This document shows positions 56,279 to 64,000 of a stretch of DNA of 64,000 nucleotides, piece after piece (within the stretch, counting starts at the first letter, position 1; every line of letters begins with the position of its first letter). The notes below the pieces were generated by a model that did no database searches, had not been told where the DNA came from, and saw only the letters and a list, made by a program, of their open reading frames with translations. The translations under genes and the position numbers were made by a program. This DNA is from Spongilla lacustris (lineage: Eukaryota; Porifera; Demospongiae; Spongillida; Spongillidae): positions 4,564,629 to 4,628,628 of the forward strand of contig OX442416.1 of the NCBI GenBank assembly GCA_949361645.1, given 5' to 3'.

Positions 56279-57900
56279 TGTAGAGATGAAGAAATTACGA
56301 ATGCGAGAAAATTGATGAAATGGCCAACACTTTGACACATTACTATGGCCAACACCATGCCAGGTTGCTACTGCCACATGAAATAATGACACGATAATGT
56401 TGGATGAATTTTCATTTATTGCAGACAAATTTGGAATAAATAATATACCAGAATAGTTCAAATTGATCAACATCATATAACCAGAACAATGAATATAAAT
56501 AAATATCCACAAGTGATTGCATGGTGAAGAGGATGGCAGTACATATTACATTCGATGCACTCATTGTAACAAAATAGATATTCAATGACTATAGAGAACA
56601 CATTACAGATCATGGAATTGACACTGATCATTCCTAAATAAAAGGATTGGAACCAATGATCAACTAAATTATCAATGTCACAGTGGCTTGTATGTCAAAG
56701 AAATCAGAGAAATCAAACAAGCCAGAACCACCAATGGAAGAATGAATCATAAATGTGGTGTCCAAAATAATGATCCGTTGCAACAGCCTACACCATGATA
56801 GGTTGCTAAGGCAACAACATGAAACATTGCCATTGTGAACACCATGACAGGGGACAAGTTGCTATGGCCAATGCCATGATAAGTTGCTATGGCCTACACC
56901 CCGATATGTTGCTATGGCAACAACATGAAAGATTGCCATGGTAAACGCCATGACAGATGACTATGGACTATCCCATCACAAGTTGTTGTAACCAACACCA
57001 CGACAGTTTGCTATGGCCTAAACAATGCCAGGTCCTCATTATAGGTTGCTATGGCAACAGAATGAAACATTGCCACCAAGACAAATAACTATGGCCTATC
57101 CTATGCCAAGTTGCTGTGGCCAACACCACGACAGATTGCTACGGCCTAAACCATGCCAGGTCACTATTGCTGATGTTGGATGAATTTTGATTCAATACAG
57201 CAAATATCTATCATTATAGAATAGCTCAAATCAACATCCATAACAAGAAAAATGTATTAAAATACAGTTTACACAAATATTCACATACAATACTTTGCAT
57301 AATTTTTATTCAATTCAGCAGTTAAAAGAAAGAGAAGGAATAATTATTAGAAATAGCACTAAACTAATGAAGGTCACTTGAGCAAACGTATGAATCAAGA
57401 GCGGAAATATTCATGCACATTACAACTGTTAATATACTATTTATACATATCTGAATGCAATAATTTAAGTTGCTATGGCCAAAACCATGCCAGGTATACA
57501 TTGCCACGTGCAACAAATACAACCTGATGTTAAATGAAATTACATTCTTTACAGCTAATATAAGCAGTCTGTAATTCAAGGTATCACTAAATGAATGATA
57601 GCAACTTAAACAAGAGTGTGACATAAATCTATGAAGCAGAGAAAAGGTGGAGCTGATGATAATGTGGTAAACATCTTGTGTAGGACAGAATGACAGTAAC
57701 TGTAGACGAATTCCCTAACTCCATATGGGAAGCAGCTCACACAGAAAGTGACTCACTTTATTCACATCAGCTCCTGCCTTCAAAAGCATCTCCACTACAG
57801 CTATGCGACCTTTTTCCGCTGCACCATACAGTGGTGTCTGTAACATGAAAGAGATGACATCCATTATACTCCAACCTCCATCTTAGCACCAGCACTGGTA
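56279..57900 (-). repeat. Ankyrin-exon unit D
   Basis: The most complete unit: an outer segment, the ~30-bp minisatellite at 56770-57160 (TTGCTATGGCAACAACATGA type, related motifs every 30-60 bp), a middle segment and exon D. Shares its inner flank with unit A. Confidence 0.85.
57757..57837 (-). CDS. Ankyrin-repeat exon D (27 residues)
   Basis: 81 bp, phase 0-0. Peptide TPLYGAAEKGRIAVVEMLLK then AGADVNK. It is the only copy keeping the canonical Thr-Pro-Leu start of an ankyrin repeat. Acceptor TTTCATGTTACAG and donor AAA|GTGAGT are intact. Outermost recognised exon of the minus-strand gene; further 5' exons are probably beyond the window. Confidence 0.85.
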
Positions 57901-58790
57901 CACTTCACTTCAAAAATGGATTAGTCCTAACCATCACATCACATGACTACTGTACATGAGTGGTGACAAAATGAATAGCAATAGCATGTACACATCAATA
58001 CACTGTACTAGTAGGTGTTTAATTCCAGGATCCTCTGAAATGTCAAGTATAATCCCTATTCTGGTCACCTCAGTCTTGAAAATTGCCTAGAATTACCTCT
58101 TCTCAAAGATTAATGACACATCAATGTCTATATGAACATGTAAAATTTTTAATTTACTTCCCATTGTGTGAATCATGGTCCCTTCCATCAACATCTATTA
58201 TACCTGCTTGACATAACATAACCATCTACATGCCCAAAGTCCAATATCCATACAACAGGCTAGGAGCTGTCTTACCCAGCTGGATAGGTGATCTGGCTCA
58301 AGAGGCATTAACACACAGGGTTAAACACTGGTACTCATTCAATCACAGGTACAATCTGAAATGCAGTGCTTTCAGTCCCCAAACTCACAATTCCCATCAA
58401 ATAACAAGTACAGATGACTTGTATTCATTTTCACTTCAAATTTTCAACAAAAAAACCTCCATTTAATCAAAATACAATTTACAAAATATTCATATGCAAA
58501 AACTATGTCCAGATGATTTTGATTCAATTCAGAAGATATAAGAGATAATAAATCAAAAGAGAAAATACTACAACTGTTAACTAATATACTATGTACAGAT
58601 CTTTGAATGCAACACTATCGTCCTATGATGCAGTTCTTCAAATGCATCAAACAAAACATTTCATACTCACACAAAAAGTATACCGTGCATCACTTTTAAA
58701 AATGTATGCACAGAAATAGTGATAGAATGAAGAAGTATCAATTTTATGTATCAGCAAAATTCCTGCCAAAAAATACTCCAAACTTATTGT
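57901..58790. other. Intron flank shared with the region after exon A
   Basis: 58150-58740 matches 33420-33960; 57910-58140 is unique. No gene recognised. Confidence 0.6.
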
Positions 58791-59429
58791 CATAATAAAA
58801 ATTCAACAAATCCTTAATTTTCATAATAATAATTTACCAAATCCCCAATGCTTAATCTCCCATCATCGCTCTATGTTAATGTTGATTTTTGAGCAAGGAT
58901 TTTAATCAAGAAACAGGTATTCATGCACAATAAAAAAAGGTTTTTCTGTAGGTTATCCTTAGCAAAATCATCCCTTTCTGTTTTTCTGTTGGCTATTTTT
59001 AGCAAAAACATCCCTTTGGGTTCAATCATTTGTACATACATCATTTGGTGAAGGTGATGACAGTACATTTTAATATGGATGGAATCATTGTCACTAAAAG
59101 GATACATGTAATGACTATAAAACAAACAATAACAATGAACTAAATTACAGTTTTCACTATATCTCCATGCAATACTTACGTACTGATGTTGGATGATTTT
59201 GATTCAATTCAGCCGATAAAAGAGAGAGAAGGAATTATTATTAAAAGTGTCAACGACCATTGCAAGGCACTTGTCGAAATGTATGAATCAAGAGAGGAAA
59301 TATCTATGCACAACACAATGCTATGGCCAAAACCATTTCAGGTCACTACTGCCACAGGGAAAATGTACCCGCTGATGTGTTGGATTCCAAACTCATTTTC
59401 ATAATAATAATTTACCAAATCCCTAATGC
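58791..59429. repeat. Intronic ~0.62-kb monomer array, block 6
   Basis: One rearranged and one fuller monomer, with a local duplication of CATCCCTTTCTG/CATCCCTTTGGG near 58965-59015. Cut at 59430 by the piggyBac element; the same monomer continues at 62403. Confidence 0.85.
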
Positions 59430-59934
59430 TTAACCCTTGACCTGCGCTCATTAATATTCATGACGCATCACGTAATGCGGAGGATTTTTAAATAGAAATG
59501 TTCAAATTCGAGCGTACAAACGCTTGCGGGCTTTTCTCGAACTCGACGCGTCCGATGGAGCTGATTTTTTCAACGTGAGTTGAAAAGTGTTTGTTCTAAA
59601 CGATTTATGTATTTTGAGCGCTAGGCGTGTACTTACGCATCGCTGCCGAACTTTGAGTGCGCGTATTTGGAATAGTGGAGCTATGCTCGCTCTCGAAGGA
59701 GCCCTGATACCTCAGTTATGTACGGTAAGTGTTTACACTAGCGTTCCTGTGTACTTACATGCATTTACTTTTAGATACTTTCGGGACTGATCAACCACAT
59801 TGATTGTATTGGCAGCTGGAAAGCTAGATGATTCTTCAAACTTCTAGATGCTAATTAGAAATGATCTCTGGAATAAGCATCGCTATTACAGGTAAGTAAA
59901 AGGGATATAACGTATTGAATTCCATATCATAGCG

Positions 59935-60290
59935 ATGCAACCATGCCACAACTATGTTCCCCCTTGTGCCACACCCATCTGCCCCCCCCTGTGTAATAAC
60001 CATGTTTCCCCTTGTGCTACAACTGTGTTACACCCTTGTGCTACAATTGTGTTACCCCCTTGTGCTACAACTGTGCTACCCCCTTGTGCTACAACTGTGC
60101 TACCCCCTTGTGTTACAACTGTGTTACCCCCTTGTGCTACAACTGTGTTACCCCCTTGTGCTACAACTGTGTTACCCCCTTGTGCTACAACTGTGTTACC
60201 CCCTTGTGCAGCAACTGTGTTATACCCTTGTGCTACAACTGTGTTACCCCCTTGTACCGTGTTCCCACTACCCCCCCCCCACCCCCCAAC
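59935..60290 (+). repeat. 24-bp minisatellite inside the piggyBac element
   Basis: About 11 copies of a unit containing TGTGCTACAACTGTGTTACC and CCCTT, followed by a poly-C tract near 60268. Its Pro/Cys-rich and Leu-rich open frames are artefacts of a period divisible by three. Confidence 0.93.
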
Positions 60291-60410
60291 CTCTTGAGTA
60301 GAGTGCTTGGTTTGGTGTGTTTCCCCCTAATATATCACAGGAGGTAAAATTTACGATACGTAGTAAACAAATGTCATACTGACAACATGTTCATTTATAA
60401 ATCTGGATAG

Positions 60411-62192
60411 TTAGTAATTCATAACAGTGTGATATGTTTTGAAACAGGGATGTATACAAAGTGGTGCTTTGCATGTGCAGCATCTGTATGAGGTGGTGAC
60501 CCTCTTGCCAGCCTTTCTGTTGCTACACACTGTGCAGTCATGCCTGCCATCTGCGGGCTCAGGAAAGTGGTTATGACCAAACAACCTAGCAGGAGTGTCT
60601 GCTGAAAAATTTGATGTAGTTGGTATTTCTGCATCAGTTTGAGCAAGCAGACCTTTTGCTACAGCGATCCTGAAGTTGAGGTGGGATAAACATTTCTCAG
60701 TGGTAACAGTGTAGTATAGGATGTAGGCATTTACTAATGTAACATCGACCATATGGAAAAAGACTCTTTTCCACCATTTCTTTGCGAAGTTGTTGTACCC
60801 GTAATACTGCACCAGTTGCCCTGCCTTGTCCACACCACCCATGTATTTGTTGTATTCGTCAATCCCTTGTGGCTTTTGGATCACCTGCTGTCCTTGTGGT
60901 GCACCCTTTATACGCCTTGTTTTTGTTATCATAGTCTCATCATGAATTGTTGTCAGTAGAGATACAATTCTTTTGTCCATCCATTTTAGGCCAAGAAGGG
61001 GTCCATCTGTGTAGTATACCACCTGCCCAAACTGGACTGCTTTGCGCTTGAAGGAGAGAGGAATATCCTTCCTGTCAAGGCGGACAGTTCCACAGCTTCC
61101 AAACCCTTGTGTAAGCAGTGTTTTGCACAGTTGAGGACTTGTGTAAAAATTGTCAAAGTAAACATGATGCCCTTTCCCCACTAGATCCTTCAGCAGATCG
61201 ATGACTACATGGGTGCCAAGTGGAAGATCAGCTGGTCGCTTCTCCTCTTTGCCGGTGTACAGGTGGAAATTCCATGTATACCCAGTTGCTGCCTCAGCTA
61301 GTACCCACGCCTTCATGCCCCACTAGTGGGGCTTTTTAGGCATGTACTGGAGGAATGACAAGCGACCTTTGTAGGAGATGATACTTTCATCCACACTGAC
61401 CTCCTTCTTCATGGTGTAGCTTTTCTTGTAGCTCTGGACCAGTGTGGACAAAAGGTGCCTCAGTTTGTACAGTGGATCATACCCATGTTCACCCTTCGCT
61501 GCCATCTTTGTATTGTCAGCTAAATGCAGAAATTTCAGCACAAGCAGAAACCTGTCACGGCTCATGATTGATGAAAAGTTGGTGGAGGTAAATGGCCATG
61601 TGGTGCTCCAGTATTGTTGCATGTCTGGCATGTTCACTATACCCATAGCTATCACAAGGGCCAGGAACTTCTTTATATCCTGTACTACAATTGGTTTTCC
61701 CTTGAACTGGTTAGCCCTAGCCTTTGGATGCTGTGCCAGGTATGCAGCGTGACTATTCATATACTGCTGCCCATATCTGTTTGTCTCCTTTACAATGTAG
61801 GCAATCAACTCTTTAGAAAACAGTTCTAAGAAGAAGTCGACAGGCTAATAGCTGCTCATATCCTTGGTGACACCAGTTTTTGTTCTAAAAGGAGGAATCA
61901 AATGACTGGCTTCCTCCTCTGCAGCTTCATCCATCATGATTTCCTCCTCTGCTGCTACTTCCATCACCATCACCGCTTCTCCTGTTCCTTCCTCCAATGC
62001 CTCCTCACACACATCAACTTGCATGGCTTCATGCATGCCCACATCCGTTGTGGCTACCTCGTCCACACACACGTCATTTCCCTGCTCTTCAACGTAGCCA
62101 TCAAACTCGTCGTCGCTCAAATCGCTATCCATATCCTCCATGTACTGGAGGAGAAATTCGGGGTCGGATGGGAGCTTCGTATTGCACGCCAT
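60411..62192 (-). pseudogene. piggyBac transposase with two in-frame amber codons
   Basis: One continuous frame of 594 codons (about the usual piggyBac length) starting MACNTKLPSDPEF, interrupted only by TAG at 61845-61847 and TAG at 61323-61325. An acidic N-terminal region (about 1-115) precedes the DDE_Tnp_1_7 domain. The three catalytic aspartates are recognisable in VSVDESI, VYFDNFYTS and MGGVDKAG. The C-terminus has a Cys/His zinc-binding cluster (CTVCSNRK, CCTCKAPLC, HPCF). The second TAG falls between KKPH and WGMKAW, a conserved piggyBac stretch where a single base change would explain it. Likely recently inactivated; downstream Met codons give only partial proteins. Confidence 0.9.
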
Positions 62193-62402
62193 GTCTAATA
62201 CTATAGCGATATCGACGTCGATAAAAACTCTATAGGTTACGTAGTGTGTAAATACGTAGTGACAGCTGCAGTTTCCTAAATGTAAACCGCGTAATGCATG
62301 TTGTTCGTACGCGCATCCCGCTCGTCACATTAATGTGCCTTCCGCATTGCGCAAGCGCTACTATCGGGCACAATAATGTGCCCTTCGCAGGTGAAGGGTT
62401 AA

Positions 62403-63036
62403 TCTCACATCATCGCTCTATGTTAATGTTGATTTTTGAGCAAGGATTTTAATCAAGAAACAGGATTTCATGCACAATACAACAGGTTTTTTTGTAGGTT
62501 TTCATTAGCAAAAACATCCAATCATTTGTACATTAATACATGATCATCCATTGTAGATGAAGTAGAGAGAAGAAAGGAGAAAGCTAGGAAGGTGAGAAAA
62601 TAGCCCAACAGGATATTGCTTGGTGAAGGTGATGACAGTACATTTTACTTTGGATGGAATTATTGTCACTAAATAGATACATTTAAATAACAACCAATAA
62701 CAATGAAATAAAACACAGTTTTCACTATATCTACATGCAATACTTACGCCCTGATGTTGGATGATTTTGATTCAATTCAGTATATAAAAGAGAGAAAAGA
62801 GAAAGAGGGAGAATAATTATCAAAAGTATCAAAAACCAAACAAAGGCACTTGAGGAAATGTATGAATCAAGAGAGGAAATATTTATGCACAACACAATGC
62901 TATGGCCAAAACCATTCCAGGTCGGTACTGCCACAGGGAAAATGTACACGCTGATGTTGGATTAATATTCCAAACTTATTTTCATAATAATAATTTACCA
63001 AATCCCCAATGCTTAATCTCCCATCATCGCTCTATG
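62403..63036. repeat. Intronic ~0.62-kb monomer array, block 7
   Basis: One full monomer with all ordered markers, bounded by two TTAA insertions (piggyBac on the left, MITE on the right). Confidence 0.88.
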
Positions 63037-63678
63037 TTAACCCTCCTACTGCGGAAGGCATATATATATGCCCAATAATTGCTCTCGCGTAATGCGACGG
63101 GCATATATATATGCCCAGCAGGATGATTGAACTATAACACCTGTTTCCGCGCGAAGCGAAGCGTTCATTACAGCATTGTTGTTTAGAACAAAGACTCCCG
63201 ACATCTGTATGCAATTCGCCGTGTAGCAAACTTATACCTGTCAGCCGTATTTGAATAGTAAGCCTAACTCCATTTGTAGCCCACAACAGGTGCTCGTGTC
63301 TAAGTGTCTTAAAAGCAACAAAAAGTGGTGAGTAACGTCAAAACTGGTATAACAACCTTTAAATGAACATGTAGGTTCTTAGAAAGCTAATTCTCAGAGT
63401 AACAAAGACTTCTCCCGTGTAAGCGTACAATAACGTACGATACGGCACGAAAACAACGTTCGCATCGTGTATGGAACACACGGATAGCGTTAAAAAGGCA
63501 TAGCGAGTGAAGCTGGGGCACTTACCAACGTGTGTTGACGAAATAGGGAATACAGAGCGCAGAGTTCTAACGAAAACGTTCCAAACGCGAGTAGCAAATA
63601 AAATCAATTACTATGCTAAAATTCCTTTCGCAATACGTCACGTTATGAATAATTAATGAGCAGCAGCAGGAGGGTTAA
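63037..63678. mobile_element. piggyBac-related MITE (TTAA-flanked)
   Basis: TTAA at 63037-63040 and 63675-63678; ends TTAACCCTCCTACTGCGG and, inverted, TTAACCCTCCTGCTGC. The target CTATG-TTAA-TGTTGATTTTTG is seen intact in many monomers. The right subterminal region, reversed, resembles the left end of the full piggyBac element at 59445-59480 (GCTCATTAATATTCATGACG). The left end holds two GCATATATATATGC palindromes. No transposase. Confidence 0.88.
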
Positions 63679-64000
63679 TGTTGATTTTTGAGCAAGTCCA
63701 AGTGCATATACGCATACACGCTCACTATATGACAATAATCTGCCTCACCATTCATGCATGTGGTGTGGATCAAAAACACCTTGATTACCATTGAGATTAT
63801 AGAAGTGCAATACTGACCATTGTAAGTAGCCTCATACAAATATTTGAACATATTTGGGCCCAGTGTAAGCACATTTTGTGTGTCCAAATTGTAACTTGCT
63901 GGTACCTTTTGTTGCAACAACCCATTAGCAAAAGGTGGAGGAGTGACATACTACACTGATCTGGGATACACATTATAGTTCTTAGAGTACATAAAGTGGT
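63679..64000. other. End of window, no gene recognised
   Basis: Resumes the monomer for about 20 bp and then diverges into non-repetitive sequence. A short minus-strand frame with LYEATYNGQ is too weak to call an ankyrin exon. Confidence 0.4.

Larger units (their letters stand above)
59430..62402 (-). mobile_element. piggyBac transposon, nearly complete
   Basis: TTAA at 59430-59433 and 62399-62402. Inner termini CCCTTGACCTGCG and CCCTTCACCTGCG form a 13-bp inverted repeat. The interrupted monomer reads CCTAATGC / TCTCACATCATCGC on either side and is seen uninterrupted at, for example, 34040-34070. A transposase frame on the minus strand covers 62192-60411; a 24-bp minisatellite lies between it and the left end. 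Confidence 0.93.

Noticed and set aside
59935..60347. Pro/Cys/Thr-rich and Leu-rich open frames
   Set aside because: Generated by the 24-bp minisatellite inside the piggyBac element; three overlapping frames are open simultaneously.
63675..63920. Minus-strand frame with LYEATYNGQ resembling the first helix of an ankyrin repeat
   Set aside because: Only about ten residues fit; no second helix or GADVN motif and no acceptor of good quality.

Overview
This window reads as nuclear DNA of a metazoan. The best guess is an early-branching marine invertebrate such as a sponge. That guess rests on gene style (ankyrin repeats feeding a Roc-COR GTPase, plus a death-domain exon) and on the transposon mix (BEL/Pao, Tigger/pogo, piggyBac, Tc1-like). 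No gene identifies the species. There are no rRNA, tRNA or bacterial-type operons that I can recognise. True coding sequence is sparse; most of the window is intron, tandem repeat and transposon.

Layout. 1-4.0 kb: a short tandem repeat and one small secreted-protein gene that appears frameshifted. 4.0-7.7 kb: a minus-strand death-domain exon and one copy of an unclassified basic-protein repeat family. 7.7-14.1 kb: a 6-kb TG-rich minisatellite of 15/30-bp units with higher-order structure and an inverted block; all long frames there are repeat artefacts. 14.9-16.8 kb: a palindrome-rich element with terminal inverted repeats and a nested smaller one. 17.2-57.8 kb: the backbone is one minus-strand gene of the ANK-Roc-COR (ROCO) class. 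The large Roc-COR exon is 18883-17183, the ankyrin plus P-loop exon is 23944-23690, and four related 81-bp ankyrin exons lie further upstream at about 33.3, 37.7, 48.8 and 57.8 kb. The 4.8-kb intron inside the Roc domain carries an apparently intact Tigger/pogo element.

From 26 to 63 kb the upstream introns consist of about 20 copies of a ~0.62-kb monomer, interspersed with four ~1.6-2-kb units that each carry one ankyrin exon. Many transposons have landed in these repeats. Because the neighbouring monomers are paralogous, the unoccupied target can be read directly for most of them. This fixes the boundaries and target duplications of a 5.9-kb BEL/Pao retrotransposon (5-bp duplication), a 3-kb piggyBac element (TTAA, transposase broken by two amber codons), a 3.2-kb TA-flanked element carrying two minisatellites and a captured reading frame, a TA-flanked MITE family, a Tc1-like deletion derivative, further TTAA elements, and a 2.2-kb palindromic composite insertion.

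The most interesting picture is an innate-sensor-type gene whose ankyrin exons are symmetric (phase 0-0) and have been multiplied by segmental duplication, in introns that act as a transposon sink. I did not find a convincing new enzymatic system. The candidates for follow-up are the ankyrin exon cassette array, the inverted block in the minisatellite, the TA-flanked cargo element and the palindromic composite element.
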